Shown: piece by piece, positions 34,901-45,744 of the stretch
How positions within the stretch are numbered: position 1 is the first letter of the stretch
Layout of the letters: every line of letters begins with the position of its first letter
Assembly: GCA_009602725.1 (NCBI GenBank)
Contig: WELB01000029.1
Location: 55,114-119,113, forward strand
Length of the DNA: 64,000 bases
Origin: Spirogloea muscicola
Lineage: Eukaryota > Streptophyta > Zygnematophyceae > Spirogloeales > Spirogloeaceae
Direction of reading: 5' to 3'
Program-made: the position numbers and the translations under genes
Notes under the pieces: model-generated
Seen by the model: the letters and a program-made list of their open reading frames with translations, nothing else
Told to the model about the DNA's origin: nothing
Databases searched by the model: none

Positions 34901-36785
34901 GCGTGACTTACACTCCGATCCTCGACAATCCCACCCAGGATGCAAACCTTGGATATACAATCTTCTACCATGTGCAGGTCAACAGTATACTGATAGGAAC
35001 AACCTCACTCAGCATCCCTGCGTCTGCATTTACCATCGACGGCAGTGGTGGAGGAGGGACAATCTTTGACTCTGGAACAACCTTGACAATGTAAGCAGAG
35101 CAACTGCTTGCCAGCCTTTTGCCATATTGGAGTAATATGCACATTCTACATCTAGGACTTGCTGGCGAATCATGAGCTCTGGCATTCCTGCTCGCGGGCT
35201 TTGCTAATATACGCTGTGTCTCAGGCTGGTAATTGCTGCATACCAACCTGTCATTGACTATCTTAATGCCACCGTGCCTCTGCCCAAGTAAGTGTAGATA
35301 TATCTGTATTGCAGTCTCATACTTTCCATGGATCATGTGCAATCAAACTTGGTCATGACAAGTTCGTGCTTCTACTTGAAGAGCTTGCTGCTGCCGCACG
35401 ATGCTGCCGCTGCATACTTCGTGCAGCTCTCAGCTGCTGCAGGTAGCACAGTCCTAGTCAGTGAATACTTATTTGCCTGAGATTGCATGTATTGCAGAGC
35501 AAATATTAGTGGTCTTGGGCTTTGTTGGAACGTGACTGGAAGATTGGCAGATCCAGACGATTTCAGTAATCTGGGCTTCTTCCCTATCATGACCTTCCGC
35601 ATGTCAGGGCCATCTGACTACAGGCTTCCCCCTGCAAATTACATTGCTTTTGTGTCCGATACTGTAGTCTGTGTGGTTCTTGAAATATCAACAATCAACA
35701 TCATTGGCAATTTCGCACAGCAAAATTTCCTGATGGTGCACGACCTGAACCACACCATGGTAATTGCTCATATCCTCAGATGGCAAGCTGTTCATAGCAA
35801 GCAAGGCTGCATTTAGCATTATAACCAGATCCTTTGTGCCTCACACTGATTGCTTGCAAACCTGCATTACAGCATCACAGGTTCACCTAGCTTATTTATT
35901 CCCCATCTTGTAGTTGCTGGCGCAGCAGATCTGAGACACAAGGTTGTAAATCTGTAAGGAGAAGACCCAAGCAGGCCTTGCTGTCGTGAAGATGACCTGC
36001 CTTATTGTGATCTGCAGCTCGGCTGGAAGCCCGTGAACTGCAGTACAAAGCGCCCACTACCGCCGCCTCCTCCACATCCGCCACCCCCTAAGGCTTCACC
36101 TCCGCCTCCTCGCCCACCCCCCCCCAAGGCGTCTCCTCCCCCCTCTCCTAGTCCGCCTCCTCGACCACCCCCGCCCAAGGCTTCCCCCCCTCCACCTCCA
36201 CCAAAGGCGTCTCCTCCACCACCTCCTGGACCTTCCCCGCCCAAGGCTTCTCCGCCACCTGCTCCTCCTCATTCCTCTTCCCCAGCACCTCCACCTCCAC
36301 CTCCACCTCCACCACATTTGTCTCCTCCACGCCCTCCCAGTCGGCCTCCTCCACCGCCCCCGCCCAAGGCTTCCCCCCCTCCCCCTCCGCATCCGCCTCC
36401 CTCAGCTCCTCCACCTCCACCAAAGACGTCTCCTCCACCCCCTCCCAAGGCTTCCTCCCCACCTCCTCCGCATCCCCCTCCACCAGTCCCTTCACCTCCG
36501 CCAAAGGCGTCTCCTCCACCCCCCCCCAGGGCTTCCCCCCCACCTCCTCCGCATCCTCCTCCGACAGTCCCTTCACCTCCACCAAAGGCGTCTCCTCCAC
36601 CTCCCCCCAAGGCTTCCCCCCCACCTCCTTCGCATCCTCCTCCCACAGTCCCTTCACCTCCACCAAAGGCGTCTCCTCCACCCTCTCCTCATCCTCCTCC
36701 TCAATCGCCAGTACCTTCTCCCCCACTTCATCCACCTCCGCCTCATCCACCACCACCCAAGGCTTCCCCTCCACCTCCTGCATAA
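31992..36785 (+). pseudogene. A1 aspartyl protease with proline-rich tail, broken copy
   Basis: It has the same exon plan as the copy at 48585-52860. Recognisable parts: MTPPQPLQAVAAAHVPLRL start, LSLTHIDESHSPVRREW, the first active-site DTGSDLLWTQ exon (32936-33239), FDPTHSSTF, YGDGSQTSGQLATETVW (near 34320), FGCGHDNGGTFG, the second active-site region FDSGTTLTM (near 35090), NIIGNFAQQNFLMVHDLN (near 35730), and the exon LGWKPVNC plus about 240 Pro-rich residues (36018-36785). Against copy 2 it has one extra base in the signal-peptide codons, two bases missing in the DTGS exon (304 instead of 306), a 526-bp tandem duplication spanning the DTGS exon end and the next exon, and an extra base in the second copy of that exon. 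As read it cannot give a full-length protein. The Pro-rich exon is still open, so recent decay or sequencing error are both possible. Confidence 0.8.
33182..34233 (+). repeat. 526-bp tandem duplication inside the protease copy
   Basis: 33182-33707 and 33708-34233 are nearly identical. Each contains the last codons of the DTGS exon, its intron and the CLPCSSCYFQSGP exon. The duplication is absent from the paralogue at 48.5-52.9 kb. Confidence 0.85.
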
Positions 36786-38250
36786 TTCCTTATACTCATG
36801 TTACCTCCTCATGGGGAGGAGGTCACAGCGGATGCTGTGTTGCACCAAAGTGCAGCTTGATCATTTTCCGCATTCCAAAGGTGCTGCAGTTTCGAGAAAG
36901 ATGTGAGGAAGATGTGGGATGTGAAATACAGCGTTTAAAAGTTCTTGCAACCCAAGACAGGTGGTACAAAGTAGGACCAGATGTGCTGGACTTGGGCCAT
37001 CCAACAGCTGAAAAATGTTAGCCTAATGCAAATTGTAGAGTTTCAAACTCACTGCTCTGCTTGGAAAAGATAAGTGCCTGCACATAGCGTCCTACTTACG
37101 TGGATACGCTTGACTAGCAGCAGATGGAGAACGCTTAGCACAAGGCAAGCATTTTTTCCTCTTCGTTAGCTCGCAACCCGATTGTTAAACATATGTGGCA
37201 ATTCAGTGGTTACAGCCAAGTAATCAAGATGTTGTGGAAGACTCAGTGCACCTTCAGGAGCTCCATGGAGCAAGAAGCTAAGAATAGCCAGTTATGCCAG
37301 ATTGACAAGCTTTTTGCAAACAAGAACCAGCGACGACTGTAGCAGTGAGAGGGCCAGAGCGCCGAGTGGGAGGAGCAACAAATAGCCTCTCTTCAGCTCA
37401 AACGGATTGGCTAAAGAGCACCTGTCCAAGCAACAGATTGCCTCTCTTAAGCTGGATAGCATTGGCTAACAGAACACCCGTCCGCGCTGGAGTCTGGCAT
37501 AGCTGCCAACACATTGATTGGCATGAAAGTGCAAAAGAAAGGCCCCAAACACTGCAGGGAAACGAGTACTCACCTGCGTTTGCAACGGTGAGCCTGCAGA
37601 CTACTGACCACCGCAGGTAACGGCCGCCACCTATTGGCCCTTTCACATGGTAACTTCAGAAGCTACCAAAAGCGTTACGCAGATGACTGCCTGCAGACAA
37701 TCAAGTCGGTGACGTCATTAATGGGCTCGTCTAAGTGTCTGGCCACCTTGGCTGCTGCGACTTACTCGGTGGCGCAGCATGTGCGCTTGGTGAAAGCACT
37801 AATTTAATCTTGAAGTGTCAGTGACTACTTTGCTGCAAAGATCGCATCTGCAAGTCCGACAAGCAAGGAGCTTACAAGGTCAACGTGGCACGTCCAATGT
37901 CCATATGGGAACCTGGGTGAGAAAAACAGAACCGTCCCTTTACCCCATCTGCAGCCTCTTTCAACACCCAGCATTGAGGCCACAGGTTGTGCTAGCATAT
38001 CAGCCTTGACCCACGGGCAGCGGAGCATGTTCACAGTCGGCGCGCTCCTTCAACCACACCTTTGGTATGGCTGTAAGGCGCAAACTTTGTAATAAATGCT
38101 GCGGACTGTCAAGCCCGGGCTGCTGGCGGAGCAACGAAAGCGGGGAAGGCAGGCCTTGGGTTGGGGCTGCAACTGTTAGATAAGCAACGGATACTGCAGG
38201 GGCAGGTCCAGGGATGCGAGGGTGGGTGAGATGCTCAACCCACTTCCTAA
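36786..38250. other. Downstream flank shared with copy 2; CCAAT-rich tandem block
   Basis: No exon is recognised. At 37383-37490 two imperfect units of about 55 bp each contain CCTCTCTT...AGC, GGATTGGCTAA or CATTGGCTAA, and CACCYGTCC, putting several CCAAT/ATTGG boxes close together. The same block is at about 53840-53945 in copy 2. It may be promoter-like, but no following gene is visible. Confidence 0.4.
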
Positions 38251-38254
38251 GCAG

Positions 38255-39206
38255 ATTCGAACTTTGTTAACTCTTTTTCCTGGGCTCTTTCTCACAGCCA
38301 TCGCCCTCTACTGGAAGAGAGAGAAGGCGCGCGGTGCGCTTGAAATTGAAAGGGAGGCCAATTCTAGCCTTACAAAAGTCCTGTTAACTGGGTAATGAGC
38401 TGGCTAGGGGGACACTAATATCCCCGAGTGAGCACATGCATATCTGACAAGCTATACTGAGGCGCCAACCCACCACCACGAAAGCCGTCGTATATGTCCA
38501 TGGCGCATGGGGAAGAAGTGGTCGCCCCTGGGGTGGTCATTATAGCGCCTCTCCTTCTTCCTCTCCGCATGATGTGTCGCCCACCCTGGCACAGTCGGTG
38601 TGGGTGCCCCTGGTTGGACTGCGTCGATGAGAACGACGTCGAGGAGAAGACGAGGCCCACCACTCCGGGGGGTGGCCACCACATCCAGACGTGAGGCCTG
38701 CCACGCCTCTGGAGCACCGGCATGATGCCCGGCACCTCCATGGCCGCATGATAACCTGCCTCGTGCACCAAGCCATACATAGCGTCTAAGAGAAGATTGT
38801 GGGAGGCATTCTGTTCGCTTCCCTCAATACAGGGAAGCATGTGAGCTGCCAAAGTCATATCATCCTCCGAACGATGGCCACATTCACACTGTCGAATGCC
38901 AGCCAGCCCATAGGGATGTACAAGAAATGCGGCTGCTGATATCAGATAATCGGCTGCAAAAAGCCAGCCAGATGCATACAGGTGTTCATGGCGGAGCCAC
39001 AGGCTAGGCAGACAGGGCGCCCTCAGTAACTCCGTGTCATCAGTAGGAAGCAAGATGAGCTGAGGGGTGGAAGAGCAACCCCGCTGCGCAAGCCAGAGGC
39101 TGCTGCAAGCTGCAAGGGCGCGACCAGCCCGGCGATGCAAAGCAATTGCTTGGGACCGCTGTAGGCACATAGATAATCGCGTGCGGTAGCAGGACACAAG
39201 ACTCAA
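38255..39206. mobile_element. LINE fragments: tail (+) and two nested minus-strand pieces
   Basis: A plus tail lies at about 38265-38330 (CCTGGGCTCTTTCTCACAGCC). On the minus strand, 38400-38900 reads IRQCECGHRSEDDMTLAAHM, ASHNLLLDAMYGLVHEAGYH and later SDMHVLTRGY, an endonuclease-region fragment with frame changes. A second C-terminal end plus tail (38900-39206; SCYRTRLSMCLQRSQAIALH, tail with AGCCAGCC...GCAGCC) lies upstream of it, implying that one LINE landed in another. Confidence 0.7.
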
Positions 39207-39229
39207 GGCACCGAGCCTCGAGGAAGTGC

Positions 39230-42200
39230 CGCCGGGTGATCCACACTCCGCCGCCGCACCCCTTCAAATCCCCGGGCCGCCGCCGGCGTCGCCGCCGGCG
39301 GCGCCCNGCCGTCGCCAGCGCCGCCCTGCTCCCCGCCGCCCCACCCGCGCGCCCCAGGCGCCGCCCTCGGGGCCGAAGTCCCGACGGGTGGTCCCGCGAG
39401 CGAGCTTGGCCGCGGGACCTCCTCCTCCTCTCCGCCCTCCACTCCGTCACCACGCCGCCTCCGCCGCAGCCATTTCCGCCACTCTCCCTCCCATCTTCTC
39501 CGCCGCCGTCATCCCCGCCTGTGGAGCCGGCGCGCGTGCCGTGCCCAACCTGTCCGCGGGATTTCGCGACTCCCCGCGGTGTCTCCTCGCACCGGAAACA
39601 CTGCAAGGGGCGTGCCAGCCTCACCGACACGACGCCCGATGCGGCCGCCGCGGCTTGCGGCCCCATCGCCACTGTCCTGGCAGCCTCACCTCAGGAGCAG
39701 ATCACGGAGGAGCATATATCGCCTCCCGCCCGTGAGACGCAACGGGCACCTGCCTAATCGACTCTGCTCTCGAGATGTGGAGGGTCCCCCGAGAGGAACC
39801 CGGTCTCCCCGCAGGGTGCCTTGTCCCTTGGGCGTGATGCTGCCCCTTATGTTCCTGTGAGTGCGCCTCCCGTGACAGCAGGGCCGCCGTCACCACCGCC
39901 GTCGCCGCCGCCGTCGTCACCACCGTCGCCGCCGTCGCCGCCACCGCCACACAGAGTCCACCTCCGCTGAGCCAGCCACCCGCCTCGACCATGCCGCCGC
40001 TTTCCCCGTCTGAGCCTCTGCGGTGCCAGCACTGTCAGCGACCCTGGCCAACCCCGCGCGGTCGAGCCATTCACGAGCGCACCTGCGAGCAGCGTGCCAA
40101 CTGTGCTGCGCAGAAGCGAAAGGCGCCTGCAGCGGGCGGCCGCGGCTGCGGTGGCAGCCTAGGCCGGCGAGTCCCCCCAGGGCCCACCTCACCCGGTCCC
40201 CACCACTGGCAATGGGCGCGTGATCTTGACCTGGCTGCGGTACACCGGCAGGAGGCTCTCCCGCTTCTGCGCCATGTGCCGCGGTGAGCGCGCCCGCACC
40301 TGCGTCCCGCCCTCCATCCTGTCCTGGAGCGCATCGTGGCCGCCCACAGCGACGAGGCCGCCTGGAAGGTCTTCATCCTCTTCCCCAGGCTGCTGCTCTG
40401 GCGCGCACCCCCACAGGGCCACGGCCAAGGCCGCCAGCTCCTCCCGGACCCGCATCTACCTTTCTGAGTGCCGGCGTTGGGAGGAGCTCCTGGCGCGGCA
40501 TGACGCTGCAGTGGCTGCGGGTACAGTCAGCCGCCGCACTTCGCGGACGGCTCCTTCGCCAGACAGGGCGGCCAGTGTCCGCCGCGCTCTCCGGTATGGC
40601 CATGCCGGGGAGCTCTCGAGAGCCGTCCAGGCGCTGGATGATTCGGTGTTGGCGCCGGCAACTGTGGACACGCGGCAAGCCCTCTCGTCCCTCCATCCCC
40701 CGGCACGCTCTCCCCTGCCTTCGCGTTGGCCTCCTACGTCCCGCAGGAGGAGGTGGCCATTGGGTTGCAGCCCTCCGCAAGGCCCTGCAGAGCAGCCGGC
40801 GCGCAGCTGCAGGCGGCCCCTCGCGCATGGTCACGGAGCATTGGAGGGAGCTCTTCCTCGAAGGGGACGAGGCGGACTTTCGGGCGCTGCACCAGGTATG
40901 TCAACAAATGGCCCGGGGTCAGGTCCCTGCCACCATTCGCGCCGTGCTCTGTGCCAGCACTTTGCTGGCCCTCAGCAAGGTCACTGGCGGCGTCCGCCCC
41001 ATCGCTATCGGCGAGGTCCTGTACCGCCTGGTGGGACGGGCACTTTGGCACCAGCACGCAGGTGCGGCCCAGACACACCTGGCACCGCACCAGTATGGCG
41101 CCGGCCTGCGGAGCGGCGGCGAGGCAGTTGTCCATGGGGTGCGGGCTCCCCTTGACCTGCACCCAGAGTGGGTGGTGCTGGCGGTAGACGTCCGTAATGC
41201 CTTTAACTGCGCCGACCGCGCCGCTGTCGTCAAGGGGCTCATTGAGGCCTTCCCAACCCTGCTGCCGTTCTTCCGGCTCGGCTACGGCCAGCCCAGTGAT
41301 CTCCTCTGACCTTGTCCATTCTTTTGGGCTGGCCTCTCCCAGCCACCAGTTAATCTGGCCGCGCTTGCTCTCTGGCGGAGTGGCACCTGCGGCGTGGAGG
41401 TCCTCCAGTCTACCTCGGGCACGCGTCAGGGGGACCCACTGGCGGGGTTTTTCTACGCGCTGGCGCACGACCGCGCCCTGAAGTCGACGGCAGCTGCCCA
41501 CCCGGGCGTCCTCATGCCCACCTATGCCGACGACACCACGCTGGTGGGCCGCCGGACGAGGTCATGGCAGCCTTCGACACCCTCGAGGAGCAGCTGAAGG
41601 AGATCGGCCTGGAAATCCGTGCAGCGAAGTGCAGTGCCTGGTCACCGCAGGGCTTGCCAGCCCTCCTCCGCCTGCCCTCCGGCTGTCAGACACCAGTCGG
41701 GGGCGTCACACTCCTCGAGTTTCCACTGGGCTCACCCGCCTTCGTGGACGAGCAACTGCGCGCCAAGCTCCAGGAGCATTTCAAGCCGGCGGCCCGCCTC
41801 CCTGAGCTGCACGATATGCAGCTGGCGCTCACCATGCTCACGCGGAGCATTGCCCAGCGTCCCCTGTACCTGGCTCGAGCCCTCCCCCCCTCCCGGGCGG
41901 CGCAGGCCGCCTATGCAGCCTTTGATGCAGGTATCCTGGCCAGCACAGCGGCCTTGGTCCAACACCCGGCCTTCCTGGTGACGCCGGCTGCGGTTCACCA
42001 GGCCTCCCTGCCTGTGAGCCGCCGGGGTCTAGGCTGCGGCCCGCTGGCTCGTGCCTGCCGGGCAGCACACCTGGGGAGCTGGGCACAGGTTGCGGCTTCG
42101 GTGGCCCAGCATTTCATCCGGCATGGGGGTCGCCTCCTGGAGCAGGCGGCAGCGGACGTGGAGACAGGCACGTTGCCATTCCAGGCGGCTCTCCGCTCAG

Positions 42201-43325
42201 CCCGGGATGCGCTGCTTGCGGATCACCCTGCCCTGGAGCCACGGGCCGTCCCTCTCACGCACCTCGCGCGTACGGCCGCCCTCCGGGCTCAAGCTCGCTT
42301 CATGGCGGAGGTGGATGCGGCCTCGTTCACCACGGCGATGGGGCTTTTGCCTCCGGACGACCTCCGGGGACGCGCGCGGCTGCTGTCGGCATCCTCAACA
42401 GGGGCGGCAGCTTGGTTGTCTGCCCTGCCGATTTAGGACGCGCTGCGGATGCCGGACGACGCCTTCCGCGCGGCTGTGCACCACCTTCTCGGCCTCACCC
42501 ACCCTGCCTAAGTGGAATACAGCAGTGCGAGTGCGGCGAGCGCAGCCCTGACGCGGCATCGCTGGCAGCTCATATGCTCAGGTGCGCACGGGGAAGGGAG
42601 CGGACCGGCACACATGATCTGCTCCGGAACGCAATGTTCGGCATATTTGTCGAGGCCGGTTACACTGAGGTGCTGGAGAATTCCAGCATCATGCCTCTGA
42701 CCGCGGGGGCGGATGCGCGCCTCCACACCCGGCGCGCCGATCTCGTCGCCAGCGCGCTTGGCAGGGGGCCTCGGCTCATTGCCGACGTTGTCACGACTGA
42801 CTGCTTTGATTCCAGGAGCGCCAAACGCTCGTCGGAGGAGGCGGGCTATGCAGTCCGCCAAGCGGCGGGCGTAAAGGAACGGAAATACTCGGATCACCCA
42901 GTGGGCGACGAGTTTGTCCCACTCGCCGTCGACGTACACGCAGCCCTTGGGACAAAATGGCTTGACCTCCTTCACCTTGCAGCGTGCAGTGGCCGGCCGC
43001 CACGGGCAGCAGAGCGAGCAGCCTGGCTTCAACGTCGCCGGGTCCCTCGCTCAAGTCTTCCGGATGCGCTTGGCCATTGGGTCCCTTGCCTTCGCGGTTC
43101 ACTTGCCCGCAGGTCGCGCTTTGGCTGCGGCCTCCGGCTTCCGTCAGGGCGACGTCTATCAGCCTGCTCGCTATTCCGACTTGCATCTACTGACTAGAGG
43201 TTACTGAGAGTCTCTTTGCTGCTGTCTTAACACTTAGCTCTCCGGCTCCTTCGGACCTTGTCCATTCCTTTGGGCTGGCCTCTCACAGCCGCCAGTCACT
43301 CTGGCCGCGCTTTCCCTTGTACTTG
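39230..43325 (+). mobile_element. Near-full-length R2-like LINE (zinc fingers, RT, restriction-like endonuclease)
   Basis: Order along the element: a Pro-rich N-terminus, C2H2 finger 1 (CPTCPRDFATPRGVSSHRKH, near 39540), C2H2 finger 2 (CQHCQRPWPTPRGRAIHERT, near 40027), GHAGELSRAVQALDDS (about 40600), RT segments GGVRPIAIGEVLYRLVGRAL, VLAVDVRNAFN (motif A), STSGTRQGDPLAGFFYA (motif B) and YADDTTLVG (motif C, about 41530). The thumb follows, then CECGERSPDAASLAAHMLRC, RTGTHDLLRNAMFG, and endonuclease core RRADLVASALGRGPRLIADV. It ends SDLHLLTRGY at 43207 with a hairpin tail to about 43325. Frames change near 40250, 40700, 41560, 42435 and 43000, and a 66-bp insertion breaks the RT, so this copy is dead. 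One N lies at 39307. Finger, RT and nuclease order fits the R2 superclade; I cannot place the clade more finely. Confidence 0.85.
41304..41373 (+). repeat. Solo hairpin unit inserted in the LINE reverse transcriptase
   Basis: Bases 41308-41369 are a lone LINE-tail unit (GACCTTGTCCATTCTTTT, GGGCTGGCCTCTCCCAGCC, CCAGTTAATCTGG, CCGCGCTTGCT) flanked on both sides by CTCT (41304-41307 and 41370-41373). Removing the unit and one CTCT restores GATCTCCTCTGGCGG, which reads Asp-Leu-Leu-Trp-Arg in frame between two RT motifs. The unit brings an immediate TGA stop. Confidence 0.85.
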
Positions 43326-43339
43326 TGCAAAGAGGGTGT

Positions 43340-43783
43340 AACAAGGTCAGGAAGAAGTGGCTCTTCCAATGGGGGCAAGGGCTGTGAGAAGCCAGCCCGA
43401 AAAGAAATGACAAGGTTCGAAGGGGCCAAATTACGAGCTAAGCAGCGACTGTGGGGCCTGAAGAGGCTACAAGGTCGCCCCCAAGGTCCACCTCCGGAGT
43501 GGCGGGCCCGACGATAGAAGAAGTGGCTCTCCCAATGGGGGCAAGGGCCTTGAGAAGCCAGCCCGAAAAGAATTGACAAGGTTCGAAGGGGCCAAAGTAC
43601 GAGCTAAGCAGCGACTGCGGGGCCTGAAGAGGCTATGGCAGAACGGGGGAGGATGGACCACTCAGTAGTTACGAGTGAGGAGCCTCACATCCGACAGAGT
43701 AGCTGCCGGAAAACGTTCCCCCTGACGAAAGCCGGAGGCCGCAGCGAGAGCACGGCCAGCACGCAGATGCAAGGCGTGGGACG
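43340..43783 (-). mobile_element. LINE tails and C-terminal fragment, minus strand
   Basis: There are two tails (about 43345-43480 and 43520-43640), each with GTGGCTCT...CCAATGGGGG, AAGGGC and GCCAGCCCGAAAAGAA. The second continues into a C-terminal end SVGCEAPHS/LLTRNY-type sequence (stop near 43668), cut at about 43783 where the inverted-repeat DNA cluster starts. Confidence 0.7.
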
Positions 43784-45298
43784 ATAGGGATAAGAATCTG
43801 GGTGCACGCGCGGCACGAGGCAGTGGTCTCGTAGCACGCGCCGCACGGGAGGTACGGACTTGATCCACTCACCTGCCCGGAACGGCCCCGACTTGGGCGG
43901 TGCCATTGCGTCACGAAGGCCAAATTTAGCACTTGGACGGACGGAACGCGCCGAGGGGTAACGTGCCGCGCGAGTATGTAACGCCCGGGGTTCACAGCCT
44001 AGCTCGCCCGGACTGCGGCGGCCCGCCACGGAGGCGCCAAATCAGGCGCTGACTGGGACGCCTCTTGCCCCCGTTAAGGATGGACAAAGCGCCATTCGCC
44101 ACATTTGGTGCTGACTAGGGGCCAGTTACACTGGGACGGACTGACGGACGCCTGGCGTCCGCCCTGTCAGGGGGTTGGTCGCGGCCACGAAGGCCGAGGC
44201 CGCCTGCACGTGCGGGACGGGGGGGAGGGGGTGGGGTGGACGGAAGTGGCCCTTCGAGAGGAGGGCCCAGCTCATCCGCCCTCGTGGCAGACGGCGCCGT
44301 TTCCCTCATCAACGGGGGCTGACTAGGACGCTAAGCGTCCTAGTCAGCAACAAATGTGGCAAACGACGGAGCCGCTTTCTCCTAAACAGGGGCAAAAGGC
44401 GTCCTAGTAAGCGTCCGATGTGGCGCCTCCGTGGCGCGCGTCCGTCAGGCGCTGACTAGGGCGTCTCTTGCCCCCGTTAAGGAGGAAGAACGCGCCGTTG
44501 CACTTCTGGCGCTGACTAGGACGCCTTTACCCCCCGTTGAAGGAAGAAACGGCGCCGTGTGTCACGAGGGTGGTCAAGTTCCCGGCCCTCCTCTCGAGGA
44601 GGGCCGAGTATTCGACCCACCCCCCCCCCCGGTACCGCACGTGCAGGCGGCCTCGGCCTCCGTGGCGGCGATCAACCCCTTCACCCGTTGGTCAGAATCA
44701 ACGGGTGAAGGGTCAGAACGTGCGTGACCGACCGACTTAAGTGTAAAGTGGCCCTGAGAGTCCACTTTGCTGCCGTCTTAGGGCCATTTTACACTAGGTT
44801 GGCCGGTCATGCACGTTCCGACCACCGGGTCAAGGATTTGGTCGCCGCCACGGAGGCCGAGGTGCACGTGCGGGAAGGGGGGGGGGGTCCCGAAAACTCG
44901 GCCCTCCTCGGGAGGAGGGCCGGGAACTTGACCACCCCCGTGGCACACGGCGCCGTTTCTTCCTTAAATGGGGGGCAAAGGCGTCCTAGTCAGCGCCAGA
45001 TGTGCAACGGCGCGTTCTTCCTCCTTAACGGGGGCAAGAGACGTCCTAGTCAGCGCCCGATGTGGCGCCTCCGTGGCGGGTGACCACGACCGGGCGCGCA
45101 AGGTTGTAAAGCCGGTCATTCAATCCACCGCGTGCCGAGGGCCACTTTAAACTTGGTCGTTTGGACGGGCGGACACGGCCGAGGGGTACGAGGGGTACGT
45201 GTCGCGCATTGTATGGACACTCGGGGTCAAAGTTTTGCCAATCTGAGGCCAAACTGAGGCCAATTTGCGTCCGTCCGTCCCGGTGTAAATTGGCTCTC
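43784..45298. mobile_element. Cluster of long-inverted-repeat (foldback/MITE-like) DNA elements
   Basis: Unit A (44118-44755) starts GGGCCAGTTACACTGGGACG and ends, inverted, in AAGTGTAAAGTGGCCCT. Its two arms of about 300 bp mirror each other: TIR, CCGAGGCCGCCTGCACGTGC, poly-G, GAGGAGGGCC, CGGCGCCGTTTC and GGCGTCCTAGTCAGCGCC. Unit B starts at 44780 (AGGGCCATTTTACACTAGG) and repeats the same order for about 300 bp. Another end pair (about 45138-45298) starts GGGCCACTTTAAACT and closes in GGTGTAAATTGGCTC. Flanking sequence from 43784 has related modules. No transposase is recognised, only a short minus-strand MAPPKSGPFRAGEWIKSV frame near 43900. The family is unknown; non-autonomous DNA transposons are the best guess. 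Confidence 0.65.
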
Positions 45299-45660
45299 AG
45301 TAACCTCTAGTCAGTAGATGCTAGTCGGAATACTAGCAGGCGGAAGCTGGAGGCCGCCGCCAAAGCGCGGCCTGCGCGCAAGTGAAGCGCGAAGGCAAGG
45401 GACCGCTGCAGAGAGATGGCCAAGAGTCTTCCACTTTCCTACGTGCTGAGTCTTCCACTTTCCTACGTGCTGAGTCTTCCACTTTCCTGCGTGCTTATCC
45501 TTTGCCCGGTGAAATTGCTCGCCCATCGAAGAAAGTGCTCGCCCCTCAAGAAGAGGGGCTTGCAAAGGAAATTGCTCGCTCATAGAAAAAGAAGGGGCTA
45601 GCAAATCCAGCCCGAAAGGAATGGACAGTATCCAACAGCCAAAAGGTGCCGAACAGATAA
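45299..45660 (-). mobile_element. LINE C-terminal end and tails, minus strand, with a 24-bp triplet repeat
   Basis: 45299-45420 is a minus-strand LINE end cut right after its stop by the neighbouring DNA element. 45424-45496 holds three tandem copies of GAGTCTTCCACTTTCCTACG + TGCT (24 bp). 45520-45650 carries tail units (GAGGGGCTTGCAAAGG and AGGGGCTAGCAAATCCAGCC). Confidence 0.65.
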
Positions 45661-45744
45661 ACTACACAACTAGACACGAGACGATCCAGATGGAAGCTCA
45701 GGCACACGTGGTCGGCCTGGCGGCCCTGGGGCAAGGAGCGTAAA

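Larger units (their letters stand above)
31880..38250 (+). repeat. Segmental duplication, copy 1
   Basis: This segment aligns collinearly with 48480-54720, from the GC-rich sequence just upstream of the protease start to CTCACCCCACTTCC-like sequence downstream. Differences visible by eye are scattered substitutions, small indels, the 526-bp tandem duplication in this copy, and about 320 bp present only in copy 2 (53148-53470). Both copies are bounded by LINE tails. Confidence 0.85.

Noticed and set aside
36096-36783. Gly-rich and Val/Glu-rich open frames on the minus strand
   Set aside because: They are antisense shadows of the proline-rich exon.
41308-41369. Introner-type intron
   Set aside because: The insertion lacks GT-AG ends, and the CTCT repeats plus identity to LINE tails fit an inserted tail better.
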